64,000 bases of DNA, from contig NZ_JAIMID010000002.1 of assembly GCF_019966535.1 (NCBI RefSeq), positions 1 through 64,000 of the forward strand, in the 5' to 3' direction. The position numbers and the translations under genes are program-made. Positions 35,755-44,152 of this stretch are shown piece after piece. The notes beneath the pieces are model-generated. The model did not search any database. It was not told where the DNA came from and was given only the letters and a program-made list of their open reading frames with translations. Source of the DNA: Mesobacterium pallidum. Its GTDB lineage: Bacteria > Pseudomonadota > Alphaproteobacteria > Rhodobacterales > Rhodobacteraceae. Position 1 is the stretch's first letter; every line of letters starts with the position of its first letter.

Positions 35755-35840
35755 GAAGAAACTTCTGACGAAGTTTCTTCGGGCCCCCCGGCCCCCATCA
35801 CGGCGCTGGCTGGTGAAAAATCTTCGTCAGAAGATTTTTC
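35755..35840. repeat. Pair of perfect 11-bp hairpins with mirror-image loops
   Basis: Hairpin 1: GAAGAAACTTC-TGAC-GAAGTTTCTTC (35755-35780). Hairpin 2: GAAAAATCTTC-GTCA-GAAGATTTTTC (35815-35840). The inner 12 bases of one are the reverse complement of the other (CTTCTGACGAAG and CTTCGTCAGAAG). They lie between phaR and phaP together with the phaP terminator. They look like a mobile palindromic unit or paired termination signals. The gap 35611-35955 has no gene. Confidence 0.7.
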
Positions 35841-35860
35841 GGACCGCGGTCCGGGGACAA

Positions 35861-35893
35861 AGAAAAAGGGCAGGCTCCGGGGAGAGCCTGCCC
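35861..35893 (-). terminator. Rho-independent terminator of phaP
   Basis: On the minus strand GGGCAGGCTC, six-base loop, GAGCCTGCCC, then TTTTTCTTT. A classic terminator 62 bases after the phasin stop. Confidence 0.88.
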
Positions 35894-35955
35894 AAAATCC
35901 GCTGCGCGTATCAGGGAGGGAGGAGAGTGGCGCAGCGGACCGCCTGTCCGGCGTC

Positions 35956-36414
35956 TTACTTCGCCGTGGCGGCGGCTTTCTTGGTCGCGGTGGTCACCTC
36001 GTCGGTGGCCTTCTTCATCGCGGCGGCCGCGTCGTCCTGGAAGGACTTGCCGGCCGACATCAGCAGCTCGACGGTGTCCATCTGGTACTTCTTGGCGACT
36101 TCCGCGAAGGCGGCCATGTTCTCGGCGGCGACTTCGGCCTGCGACGAGGCGAAATCGGTCATCGCCTTGGCGTAATCGGCCGGCTCGGCCTGCACCTTGG
36201 TCATTTCGGCCATCTTGGCGATGGTTTCCTTCGTCCACTTGGACGAGATCTCGGTGGTCTTCTCGGCGGCGCCCAGTGCGACACCGGCCAGCTTCTCGTT
36301 GAGAGCGGCGGTCGACTTGAAGCTGTCTTCCATCGCCGAGGTATCCACGGGGAATGCGCCCATCATGTCCTTGAAGAGCGTCGTCATGTCGGGGGCTGCT
36401 TGCTTGGTAGCCAT
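35956..36414 (-). CDS. phaP: Phasin (PHA granule coat protein)
   Basis: 152 residues, phasin family: helical, Ala/Lys/Glu-rich, DMTTLFKDMMGAFPVDTSAM at the N-terminus and KYQMDTVELLMSAGKSFQDD in the second half, ending in an Ala/Lys-rich tail that may contact DNA or polymer. It coats storage granules and sets their size. The start at 36414 gives the usual MATK start. The palindrome 81 bases upstream is the best PhaR operator in the window. Confidence 0.9.
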   Translation of the reverse strand: MATKQAAPDMTTLFKDMMGAFPVDTSAMEDSFKSTAALNEKLAGVALGAAEKTTEISSKWTKETIAKMAEMTKVQAEPADYAKAMTDFASSQAEVAAENMAAFAEVAKKYQMDTVELLMSAGKSFQDDAAAAMKKATDEVTTATKKAAATAK

Positions 36415-36494
36415 GGTATCAGATCCTTTGCCTTCTGCTTTCACGATCCGCCGGGACCGCCCCGGCTCGTTTCTGCATCTGCAAACAATATGAA

Positions 36495-36537
36495 TGCTGC
36501 AGCGCAGAAAATCAAGCCCGATTTCTGCGCTGCAGCA
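36495..36537 (-). promoter_or_regulatory. PhaR-type operator upstream of phaP: perfect 16-bp inverted repeat
   Basis: TGCTGCAGCGCAGAAA at 36495-36510, 11-base spacer, TTTCTGCGCTGCAGCA at 36522-36537: a perfect inverted repeat between phaC and phaP. Each arm contains TGC/GCA-rich words like those known for PhaR binding in related alphaproteobacteria. Expected to repress phaP until granules form. Confidence 0.75.
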
Positions 36538-36597
36538 AAAAATTCACATTGGGGTTGTTTGAAATCAAACAGGCTCGCCCCAAGTCCCTGACAGGCC

Positions 36598-38400
36598 TCA
36601 GACCTCGGCCTTGACGCGCACGTAGGTGCCCGGTGCTTCGGCCAGCGGCGGGTGCGAATTGTCCCCCGGCATCCGCGCCTCGATCATCTTGCCCGAGCGC
36701 TTGGCCAGCCAGGTTTCCCAGCGTGGCCACCAGCTTTCGCCGTGGAACTCGGCCTGCGCCATCCAGTCGCCGTGGTCCAGCGTCAGGTCGTCGTTGGTGT
36801 AATGGCCGTACTTGTTGCGGCTGGGCGGGTTCACGATGCCGGCGATATGGCCCGACTGGCTGACGATGAAGGTCTTGTCCTTCGCCCCCATCTTCTGCAC
36901 GCCGCGATAGCAGTCCTTCCAGGCCGCGATGTGGTCGGTTTCGCAGGTCACGGCAAAGAGCGGCACGTCCACGTCCTTGAGCTGCAGCGGCTCGCCGTCG
37001 AACAGGGTCATCCGCCCTTCGGCCAGGTCATTGCCCTGGCACAGGCGCCGCAGGTATTGCACCGCCATCTTGGCCGGCAGGTTCGACCCGTCGCCGTTCC
37101 AGTAGAGCAGGTCGAAGGCGGGCGGCGTCTGGCCCATCATGTAGCTGCGAATCGCCGGTCCGTAGACCAGGTCGTTGGCGCGCAGAAAGCTGAAGGTCCG
37201 CGCCATGATGTAGCTTTCCAGCACCCCCGATTTCCGCGCCTGCTCTTCCAGCGCATCGACGAAATCGTCGGTAAGGAAGGGCGTGAATTCGCCTTGGTCC
37301 GAGAAATCGGTCAGCGCGGTAAAGAAGGTGGCCGACTTGATCGACTTGTCCCCATGGGCCTTCATATGGGCCAGCGCCATGCTCAGCGTCGTGCCGGCGA
37401 TGCAGTAGCCGACGACGTTGACCTGGCGGACGCGGCAGATGTCCTTCACCTCGCGGATCGCGGCTACGTAGCCTTCCTCGATGTATTCCTCGAGGCCGAC
37501 ATCGGCGTAGTCATGGTCGGGGTTGACCCAGGAGACGACGAACAGCGTGTAGCCCTGCTCGGTGATCCAGCGGATCAGGCTGTTCTCCTTCTTGAGATCC
37601 ATGATGTAGAACTTGTTGATCCAGGGCGGGAAGATGATCAGCGGCGTCTCGTGGACCTTCTCGGTCGTGGGCTGGTACTGGATCAGCTCCATCATCCGGT
37701 TGCGGTAGACCACCTTTCCGGGCGCCGTGGCGATGTTCTCGCCCAGCTCGAAGGCGGTGTCGTCGGCCAGCTTGACCACCAGCTCGCCCTCGTTCGCCTC
37801 GAGGTCGGCCACCAGCCGTTCGAGCCCGTCGACCAGGCTCTGACCCTCGGTCTCGACCGCCTTTTCCAGCGCCTCGGGGTTGGTGCCAAGGTAGTTGGTC
37901 GGCGCCATCATGTCCGAGATCTGGCGGGTGAAATACCGCAGGCGCCGCTGTTCGAGCGGGCTCAGCCCCTCGGCATCCTCGACCGCCTGGTCGAGCGCGC
38001 GCGCATTGATCTGGTACTGCTGCTTGATGAAGTTGAAATAGGGGTTCGTATCCCAAAGCGGATGGGCAAAGCGCCGGTCGGACGGGCCGGTATCCTCGGG
38101 CGCGGAGAACTTGCCCTGGGCCAGCACATGCTGCGCTGCAACGAAATGCTTCATCGTCTCGCCCCAGTACTGCACCTGGTGTTCCAGCACGCGGGCCGGG
38201 TCCTGCAGCATCTCGGACCAGTAGGATGCGGCGGCCTTGGCCCAAAGTTCCTGATTCGGAGCGGCAAGACCGGGATGGACCTGTTTCTTGTGAGACATGA
38301 CATGCATGAGTCGCCGTGACAGTTCATCGACTCGGGCAAGATTGGCGTTCAGGCGCTCCATATTGTCCAGTTGGCCATCCTGCTTTGTTGTCATATTCAT
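36598..38400 (-). CDS. phaC: Poly(3-hydroxybutyrate) synthase, class I
   Basis: 600 residues, the usual class I length. The synthase lipase box GYCIAGTTL has the nucleophilic Cys (about residue 330), with TETDHIAAW (Asp) and SQSGHIAGIVNPP (His) completing the triad. The N-terminal PhaC domain includes FAHPLWDTNPYFNFIKQQYQ. It polymerises 3-hydroxybutyryl-CoA. It is flanked by phaP downstream and divergent phaZ upstream, so synthesis, coat and breakdown genes share control regions. MNMTTKQ or MTTKQ are both possible starts. Confidence 0.95.
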   Translation of the reverse strand: MNMTTKQDGQLDNMERLNANLARVDELSRRLMHVMSHKKQVHPGLAAPNQELWAKAAASYWSEMLQDPARVLEHQVQYWGETMKHFVAAQHVLAQGKFSAPEDTGPSDRRFAHPLWDTNPYFNFIKQQYQINARALDQAVEDAEGLSPLEQRRLRYFTRQISDMMAPTNYLGTNPEALEKAVETEGQSLVDGLERLVADLEANEGELVVKLADDTAFELGENIATAPGKVVYRNRMMELIQYQPTTEKVHETPLIIFPPWINKFYIMDLKKENSLIRWITEQGYTLFVVSWVNPDHDYADVGLEEYIEEGYVAAIREVKDICRVRQVNVVGYCIAGTTLSMALAHMKAHGDKSIKSATFFTALTDFSDQGEFTPFLTDDFVDALEEQARKSGVLESYIMARTFSFLRANDLVYGPAIRSYMMGQTPPAFDLLYWNGDGSNLPAKMAVQYLRRLCQGNDLAEGRMTLFDGEPLQLKDVDVPLFAVTCETDHIAAWKDCYRGVQKMGAKDKTFIVSQSGHIAGIVNPPSRNKYGHYTNDDLTLDHGDWMAQAEFHGESWWPRWETWLAKRSGKMIEARMPGDNSHPPLAEAPGTYVRVKAEV

Positions 38401-38415
38401 GGTTTCGTCCTAAGC

Positions 38416-38431
38416 TTTCTGCTATGCAGCA
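38416..38431. promoter_or_regulatory. PhaR-type half-site in the phaC/phaZ divergent promoter
   Basis: TTTCTGCTATGCAGCA differs from the phaP operator arm TTTCTGCGCTGCAGCA at only two central bases and is itself a partial palindrome (CTGC-TAT-GCAG). It lies 16 bases before phaC and about 100 bases before phaZ, placing both under the same regulator as phaP. Confidence 0.65.
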
Positions 38432-38528
38432 TTAACTGCGCCCTGGCGTTCGGGGCAAAGCGACCAATTGACCTAAGGTCACCACGGGCACCCGCCCCGC
38501 GCCGTGATCGAGCAGGAGACAGGTGACC

Positions 38529-39806
38529 ATGCGCCACATGATGAGCTACGACTTGATGGAGACGATGCGCAACACCAACCAGTGGTTGGGCGCCTCTGCC
38601 AAGTCGCTCGCGTCCTACCCGGCGTTCGCGCTGATGCCAAACCCCGCGCTGCAATGGATGCGTGCCTGGGGCGAGGTGACCGAACGCTCGTTCGAGCGGA
38701 TGGTCGTCAAGCCCGACTGGGGCATCGACAGCGTCACATGCGAGGATGGCAAGGACCACGTGGTGCAGATCCGCACCGAGATGAAGGGCGATTTCGGCGA
38801 CCTCATCCATTTCGACGTGTCCGGCCGGGACGACAAGCCGCGCAAGATCCTGCTTGTTGCGCCCATGTCCGGGCATTACGCCACCCTCCTCCGGTCGACG
38901 GTCAAGTCGCTGATTCCCGACTGTGAAGTGTATATCACGGACTGGCACAACGCCCGAGACATTCCTGTCTCGGCAGGGAAGTTCGACGTCGAGGACTATA
39001 CGCTCTACCTCGTCGATTACATGCGGCACCTCGGCCCCGAGACCCATGTGATCGCCGTCTGCCAGCCCGCGCCGCTGACCCTGGCGGCAACGGCTTACCT
39101 GGCCGAGGAAGACCCCGAGGCGCAGCCGGCCTCTCTCACGCTGATCGGCGGGCCGATCGACCCCGACGCCACCCCGACCGAGGTGACGGACTTTGGTCGC
39201 CGCGTGACCATGGGCCAGCTCGAGGAAACCATGATCCAGCGGGTCGGCTTCAAGTACAAGGGCGTCGGCCGCTCGGTCTACCCCGGGCTGCTTCAGCTGA
39301 CATCCTTCATGTCGATGAACGCCGACCGCCATTCGGCCGCCTTCAACGAACAGATCATGCGGGTCGCGCGCGGCGAGGCGTCGGACCACGACGCCCACAA
39401 CAAGTTCTACGACGAATACCTCGCCGTGATGGACATGACCTCCGAATTCTACCTCTCGACGGTCGAGCGGATCTTCAAGAAATGCGAGATCGCCAAGAAC
39501 ACCTTTGTCGTGGACGGCAAGAAGGTGGATATCGGCAAGATCACCGACGTGGCTGTCAAGACAGTCGAGGGCGCGAATGACGACATCTCGGCCCCCGGCC
39601 AATGCGTCGCGGCGCTGGGGCTCTGCACCGGCCTCGACGACTCGAAAAAGGCCAGCCACCTGGAACCGGGGGCGGGCCATTACGGCATCTTCGCCGGCCG
39701 GTCGTGGCGCGACAACATCCGCCCGCTGGTGCTGGAATTCATCGACCAGAACAGCCGCAAGCCCGGTGGCAAGAAGACCGCCAGCAAGCCCGTCGCGGCA
39801 GAGTGA
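38529..39806 (+). CDS. phaZ: Intracellular PHB depolymerase
   Basis: 425-residue cytoplasmic enzyme that breaks down native granules. It belongs to the intracellular depolymerase family, in which the nucleophile is Cys: HVIAVCQPAPLTLAATAYL (about residue 175) replaces a GxSxG box. The C-terminal region has GAGHYGIFAGRSWRDNIRPL with the conserved His. The ATG at 38529 fits an AGGAG site 11 bases upstream; a GTG at 38523 is the alternative. Divergent from phaC with a 122-base intergenic region holding the operator-like site. Confidence 0.93.
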   Translation: MRHMMSYDLMETMRNTNQWLGASAKSLASYPAFALMPNPALQWMRAWGEVTERSFERMVVKPDWGIDSVTCEDGKDHVVQIRTEMKGDFGDLIHFDVSGRDDKPRKILLVAPMSGHYATLLRSTVKSLIPDCEVYITDWHNARDIPVSAGKFDVEDYTLYLVDYMRHLGPETHVIAVCQPAPLTLAATAYLAEEDPEAQPASLTLIGGPIDPDATPTEVTDFGRRVTMGQLEETMIQRVGFKYKGVGRSVYPGLLQLTSFMSMNADRHSAAFNEQIMRVARGEASDHDAHNKFYDEYLAVMDMTSEFYLSTVERIFKKCEIAKNTFVVDGKKVDIGKITDVAVKTVEGANDDISAPGQCVAALGLCTGLDDSKKASHLEPGAGHYGIFAGRSWRDNIRPLVLEFIDQNSRKPGGKKTASKPVAAE

Positions 39807-39827
39807 CCTTGAACGGGGCGCGGCGCC

Positions 39828-40574
39828 GTGGATGACCTCGCGCTCCTCGTTGATCTGCATATCGGCAATGACCGGCAGGGGCCGGGCAGCGATGCGATGA
39901 CACGCCGCGCCCTGTCGCTGGCCGGTCTGTCCCCTGATCCGTCCCTGCGCGTGGCCGATATCGGCTGCGGTACCGGCGCCGCAAGCCTCGTGCTGGCGCG
40001 CGATCTGGGCTGCCCGGTGACGGCGGTGGATTTTCTTCCACAGTTCCTCGCGCGCCTTGCCGACCGCGCCCGCGCCGCCGGCCTCGCGGACCGCATCACG
40101 CCCCTCGCGGCATCGATGGAGGCGCTGCCCTTCGCCCCCGAAAGCCTCGACCTGATCTGGTCCGAAGGCGCGATCTACAACATGGGTTTCACCTCCGGCA
40201 TCACCGAATGGCGCGGTTTCCTGCGCCCCGGCGGCGTGCTCGCCGTCTCGGAACTGACCTGGCTCACCCAGGACCGCCCCGCCGCGCTCGAGGCCCACTG
40301 GACCGCGCAATATGCCGAGGTCGCCCCGGCCTCGGCCAAGATCGCGGCGCTGGAGGCGGCGGGCTACCGGCTGCTGGGCTACTTCCCCCTGCCCCGCGAC
40401 GCCTGGATGGCGCAATACTACGACCCTCTGCAACGCGGCATGGCCGACTTCCTCGCCCGCCATGACAGCGAGGCCGCCCGGCAGATCGCCAAGGCAGAGG
40501 CCGCCGAGATCGCGCTTTACGAGGCGAACGCCGCCCATGTCGGCTACGGCTTCTACGTGGCGCAGCGCCTCTAG
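39828..40574 (+). CDS. SAM-dependent methyltransferase, class I
   Basis: 248 residues with motif I VADIGCGTGAASL, motif II VTAVDFLPQFL and the post-II LDLIWSEGAIYNMGF. Starts with GTG 21 bases after phaZ, so the two may share a transcript. The substrate is unknown. Its end overlaps the convergent membrane-protein gene by 4 bases. Confidence 0.87.
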   Translation: MDDLALLVDLHIGNDRQGPGSDAMTRRALSLAGLSPDPSLRVADIGCGTGAASLVLARDLGCPVTAVDFLPQFLARLADRARAAGLADRITPLAASMEALPFAPESLDLIWSEGAIYNMGFTSGITEWRGFLRPGGVLAVSELTWLTQDRPAALEAHWTAQYAEVAPASAKIAALEAAGYRLLGYFPLPRDAWMAQYYDPLQRGMADFLARHDSEAARQIAKAEAAEIALYEANAAHVGYGFYVAQRL

Positions 40575-40819
40575 CGTCGCAGCCGCCGCCACAATGGCCG
40601 CAGGTCCAGCGCCGCCACGACCACGCCCAGCGGAATCATCCAGAAGCCGAGCACCGGCAGGAACCCGAAAACGCCCCCCAGCATCAACAGCAGCCCGACC
40701 ACCAGTCGCAGCCCCGGCGGCACATGCCGTTTGACCCAGTACCGCCCCCGCGCCAAAGCGCGCCTGTAGCGCCTCTTCAGCCCTGCCGCCCTGCGTCTCG
40801 ATCCGTTCTCACCTTGCAT
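40571..40819 (-). CDS. Small membrane protein, unknown
   Basis: 82 residues: basic N-terminus (RRRAAGLKRRYRRALARGR), then two closely spaced hydrophobic helices (RLVVGLLLMLGGVFGFLPVL and FWMIPLGVVVAALDL) and a basic tail (RPLWRRLRR). The start at 40819 was chosen over 40861 because the latter is in the repeat-flanked gap. No function recognised. Confidence 0.72.
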   Translation of the reverse strand: MQGENGSRRRAAGLKRRYRRALARGRYWVKRHVPPGLRLVVGLLLMLGGVFGFLPVLGFWMIPLGVVVAALDLRPLWRRLRR

Positions 40820-40861
40820 GACGGCCAGATAGTCACCCCAACGGCCCCTTCCCAGCCCCAT

Positions 40862-40917
40862 CCCCCTTCATCTTGCCAGAAATATCCCGGGGAGCGCGAG
40901 GCGCTGGCCCCCCGACA
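40862..40917. repeat. Intergenic palindromic repeat, copy at 40.9 kb
   Basis: CCCCCTTCATCTTGCCAGAA then ATATCCCGGGGAGCGCGAGG and CGCTGGCCCCCCG: reverse-oriented dispersed core next to the GGCGCTGGCCCC palindrome. Confidence 0.75.
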
Positions 40918-40984
40918 TGTTAGTGCCGCGCTGCTGGCGCGCGGGGCTGGAACCTCGCTTGCGACATGGCCGCGCCACGGCGCG

Positions 40985-41100
40985 GGCGCCTTCGGCGAGA
41001 GTATTTTCAGAGAAATGAAAAGGGGCACCCGATCCCCTTTCACCTTGCCACTAAACTCCGGGGGACTCCGCCAAAGGCGGAGGGGGGCTGGCCCCCTGCC
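40985..41100. repeat. Intergenic palindromic repeats, two facing copies at 41.0-41.1 kb
   Basis: Forward core GGCGAGAGTATTTTCAGAGA then AATGAAAAGG at 40995-41025, directly followed by the reverse core CCCCTTTCACCTTGCCACTA then AACTCCGGGGG at 41034-41065. A perfect CTCCGCC-AAA-GGCGGAG hairpin (41066-41082) and GGGGGCTGGCCCCC follow. This lies just after the oxidoreductase stop and could terminate its transcript. The gap 40820-41105 has no gene. Confidence 0.75.
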
Positions 41101-41105
41101 CGGCC

Positions 41106-42089
41106 TCAGCCCGCGGGCCGGCCCGCCTTGGCGTAGACCATGTCGATCATCGCCTGCGTCCCCTTGGAGAATTCCAGGGGGTTCGGCCAGGCCGCGCCAT
41201 CCAGGACCGACCGGTTGAACGCCTCGACCTGCAACACGTAGTGGTTCACCCCCGGGAAGCGCCGCACCAATGTCTCGTGCCCCGGCCGATGCAGTTCGAC
41301 CTGCGCCTCGCCAAAGACATTGGCGTTGAAGGGGACGCAGACCCGCACGCGACCGGTTTCGCCCTGGAAGGTCATCTCCTGCCGCGGCGCCATGCGCATG
41401 GAGTTCACCGCCGAATAGCGGAAGGACGGGAAGCGCGCGGTCACGTGGCTCCAGACATCCACCCCGTCTTCCCAAGCCAGGTCGGCATGGAGGATCTCTT
41501 CGGGCTCCTGCCCGGTCACGAACCGCGTGCAGCCGTAGGTATAGACGCCGATGTCGGGGATCGCGCCGCCACCCTTGCTGGCGTCGTTGCGGATGTTCCC
41601 GCGGTCCTCGGCGTTGTTGTAGGAAAAGACCCCGTCGACCTGCACCAGCGGGCCGATCTCTCCGGCGGCGATCCAGGCCTTGGCTTGCGCCCATTGCGGG
41701 TGGTGCACGATCATGTAGGCCTCGCCCACCACCAGCCCGCTGGCATCGCGCGCCGCGATCAACTGGTCGAATTGCGCAGCCTCCATGCACATCGGCTTTT
41801 CGCAAAGCACATGCTTGCCCGCCGCGATCGCCTTGAGCGACCAGTCGACATGCAGGTGGTTCGGCAGCGGCAGGTAGACCGCGTCGATCCCGGGGTCGGC
41901 CAGCACCGCGTCGTAATCGGTGCAGATCTCGACACCCGGGGCCATGTCTTCGAAAAAAGCGCCCTTCTCGGCCGAGGAGGTCCCGACCGCCGCCAGCCGC
42001 CCCCGCGCGGCGGCGTGAATCGCCGGCCCCATGTGATCGCGCGCAAACTTGCCCGCCCCGAGTATCGCCCAGTTCACGTGATTGGCCAT
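41106..42089 (-). CDS. Gfo/Idh/MocA-family NAD(P)-dependent oxidoreductase
   Basis: 327 residues: Rossmann N-terminus WAILGAGKFARDHMG (GxGxxA), the family motif HVLCEKPMCM with the conserved EKP, and a C-terminal substrate domain (PDIGVYTYGCTRFV). Oxidises sugar-type hydroxyls or dehydrogenates related substrates; which one is unknown. A single gene behind the rpoH terminator. Confidence 0.88.
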   Translation of the reverse strand: MANHVNWAILGAGKFARDHMGPAIHAAARGRLAAVGTSSAEKGAFFEDMAPGVEICTDYDAVLADPGIDAVYLPLPNHLHVDWSLKAIAAGKHVLCEKPMCMEAAQFDQLIAARDASGLVVGEAYMIVHHPQWAQAKAWIAAGEIGPLVQVDGVFSYNNAEDRGNIRNDASKGGGAIPDIGVYTYGCTRFVTGQEPEEILHADLAWEDGVDVWSHVTARFPSFRYSAVNSMRMAPRQEMTFQGETGRVRVCVPFNANVFGEAQVELHRPGHETLVRRFPGVNHYVLQVEAFNRSVLDGAAWPNPLEFSKGTQAMIDMVYAKAGRPAG

Positions 42090-42157
42090 TGCGCCCTCCT
42101 GTTCCCGTCTCGCCGTGAACGCTAACAGCGCCTGCGGGCGATGGCCATGGCAGACGC

Positions 42158-42190
42158 GAAAAAGCCGCCGGGGCGACAGCCCCGACGGCT
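42158..42190 (-). terminator. Rho-independent terminator of rpoH
   Basis: On the minus strand AGCCGTCGGGGC, loop TGTC, GCCCCGGCGGCT with one mismatch, then TTTTT. Confidence 0.88.
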
Positions 42191-42244
42191 CCACTCGAAC
42201 CGACTCGTACCCTTCCCTTAATCGCTACCAACCAACACCCGGTA

Positions 42245-43141
42245 TCACGCCTCGGTCAGCATGCCGCGTTCGCCGGCCAGCTCGCGCATGCGCGCCTGCA
42301 GTTTTTCGAAGGCGCGCACCTCGATCTGGCGGATCCTCTCGCGGCTGACGTCGTATTGCGACGACAGGTCCTCAAGCGTCACCGGCTTGTCGGCAAGGCG
42401 GCGCTGGACAAGGATGTCCTTCTCGCGCTCGTTCAGCACGTCCATCGCCTGGCCCAGCATCTCGCGCCGCGCCTCGAGCTCGTCGCGCGCCTCGTAATCG
42501 CCGGCCTGGTCCGCGCTTTCATCTTCGAGCCAGTCCTGCCATTGCATGGAGCTCTCGTCTTCGGACCCGATCGTGGCGTTGAGCGAGGCATCGCCGCCCG
42601 ACATCCGCCGGTTCATCGAGATGACCTCGTCCTCGGTCACGCCGAGATCGGTCGCGATCCGCTTGACGTTCTCGGGGCGCAGGTCGCCTTCCTCCAGCGC
42701 GCCGATGCGGGCCTTGGCCTTGCGCAGGTTGAAGAACAGCTTCTTCTGCGCGCTCGTTGTGCCCAGTTTCACAAGGCTCCAGGACCGCAGGATGTATTCC
42801 TGGATCGAGGCGCGGATCCACCACATCGCGTAAGTGGCCAGGCGGAAGCCCTTTTCGGGGTCAAAGCGTTTCACCGCCTGCATCAGCCCCACGTTGGCTT
42901 CCGAGATCACCTCGGCCTGCGGCAGCCCGTAACCCCGATAGCCCATGGCGATCTTTGCGGCGAGGCGCAGGTGCGAAGTGACCATCCGGTGCGCGGCCTC
43001 GGTGTCCTGCTCCTCGACCCAGCGCTTGGCCAGCATGTATTCCTCTTCCGGCTCCAGCAGGGGGAATTTCCGGATTTCCTGCAAATAGCGGCTCAGACCG
43101 CCTTCCGGCGTCGGGGCCGGCAGATTTGCATAATTGCTCAT
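42245..43141 (-). CDS. rpoH: RNA polymerase heat-shock sigma factor RpoH (sigma-32)
   Basis: 298 residues. Region 2 has the -10-binding segment GFRLATYAMWWIRASIQEYI. The RpoH box KKLFFNLRKAK (about residues 130-140) separates it from housekeeping sigma factors. Region 4 has VTLEDLSSQYDVSRERIRQI for -35 recognition. It directs heat and, in Rhodobacter relatives, oxidative-stress genes. A sigma-32-like promoter lies 42 bases upstream, so the gene probably activates itself. Confidence 0.96.
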   Translation of the reverse strand: MSNYANLPAPTPEGGLSRYLQEIRKFPLLEPEEEYMLAKRWVEEQDTEAAHRMVTSHLRLAAKIAMGYRGYGLPQAEVISEANVGLMQAVKRFDPEKGFRLATYAMWWIRASIQEYILRSWSLVKLGTTSAQKKLFFNLRKAKARIGALEEGDLRPENVKRIATDLGVTEDEVISMNRRMSGGDASLNATIGSEDESSMQWQDWLEDESADQAGDYEARDELEARREMLGQAMDVLNEREKDILVQRRLADKPVTLEDLSSQYDVSRERIRQIEVRAFEKLQARMRELAGERGMLTEA

Positions 43142-43182
43142 GTCTCTCGTCCGTTTCTCGTATGTTTACGGCTTTAACATCT

Positions 43183-43211
43183 ATTTGGGGAGCCGACGCC
43201 CCCCTTTCAAG
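43183..43211 (-). promoter_or_regulatory. Sigma-32-type promoter of rpoH
   Basis: On the minus strand CTTGAAA (43205-43211), 14-base spacer, CCCCAAAT (43183-43190). This is nearly the textbook sigma-32 consensus CTTGAAA-N13/14-CCCCATnT and is correctly oriented for rpoH. Transcription should begin about 43176. Confidence 0.75.
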
Positions 43212-43288
43212 ATGTGTCTTTCATAAACACTAACGCACAGTGAAGCCGGTTCCGGCGCTCTCGACATGAAATTCACACAGTCGTGACG

Positions 43289-44152
43289 TCAGAGGGCGGC
43301 AAGCAACCGCCGCGCCTGCTTGAGGTGGGGAATATCAACCATCTTGCCGTCGATCCCGACCGTGCCAAGGCCCGGGTTCGACTCGAAGGCCGCGACGATG
43401 CGCCAGGCATGTGCGATCTCGTCCTCGGTCGGGGTGTAGCCCGCGTTGATGACGTCGACCTGCGCCGGGTGAATCGCCATGCGGCCGGAGAACCCGTCGC
43501 GGCGCCCGGCGCGGCAATCCTCGGCCAGGCCCGCGAGGTTGCGGAAATCGGCGTGGATCGTGTCGATGGCCGGCACCTCGGCCTGGGCGGCGGCGATCAG
43601 GGTCCAGGCCCGGGCCAGCCGGTACGGATCGGTCCACTGGCCCGTCGCGTCGCGGTTGGCGGTTGCGCCAAGGCAGGCCGACAGGTCCTCTGCCCCCCAG
43701 GTCAGCCCCGCCAGGCGTGGATGGGCCGGGGCATAGCTGCCAAGGCCGAACATGGCGGCCGGCGTCTCGGTGACGATGGGCAGGATCCTGACGTGACCGG
43801 CCGGCAGGTCGGCGGCTTGTTCGAGCGGGTCGATCATCGCGGCGGCCCGCGCCACGTCCGCCCCGCTTTCGCATTTCGGCAACATGATCCCGTCGAGCCC
43901 CGGTCGCACGGCGGCGGCGAGGTCGGCCTCGGTCATGCCTGTACCGAGCGGATTGACCCGGACCCAGAGCGACCCACCCCAGGCCCCCGCCCCGTCGATC
44001 CGTCCGGACAGGCCGGCGCGGGCGGCGTCCTTGGCGGCGGGCGCCACGGAATCCTCGAGATCGAGGATCAGCGCATCGGCCCCGCCTTCGCGCGCCTTGG
44101 CGAATTTCTTCTCCGAATCCGCGGGGACGAAGAGCATGGAGCGCAGTTTCAT
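43289..44152 (-). CDS. HpcH/HpaI aldolase/citrate-lyase-family protein (malyl-CoA lyase/thioesterase-like)
   Basis: 287 residues of the CitE-like family: [20 protein letters not shown] at the N-terminus, [13 protein letters not shown] with the Mg-binding Glu/Asp, and [20 protein letters not shown] near the C-terminus. In Rhodobacter relatives such proteins are (S)-malyl-CoA thioesterases or malyl/beta-methylmalyl-CoA lyases of acetate and C1 assimilation. Coupling (4-base overlap) to a MaoC hydratase supports a CoA-ester pathway. Exact activity cannot be told. Confidence 0.85.
   Translation of the reverse strand: MKLRSMLFVPADSEKKFAKAREGGADALILDLEDSVAPAAKDAARAGLSGRIDGAGAWGGSLWVRVNPLGTGMTEADLAAAVRPGLDGIMLPKCESGADVARAAAMIDPLEQAADLPAGHVRILPIVTETPAAMFGLGSYAPAHPRLAGLTWGAEDLSACLGATANRDATGQWTDPYRLARAWTLIAAAQAEVPAIDTIHADFRNLAGLAEDCRAGRRDGFSGRMAIHPAQVDVINAGYTPTEDEIAHAWRIVAAFESNPGLGTVGIDGKMVDIPHLKQARRLLAAL

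Noticed and set aside
42245..43141. Housekeeping sigma factor
   Set aside because: Too short, lacks region 1.1, and carries the RpoH box.
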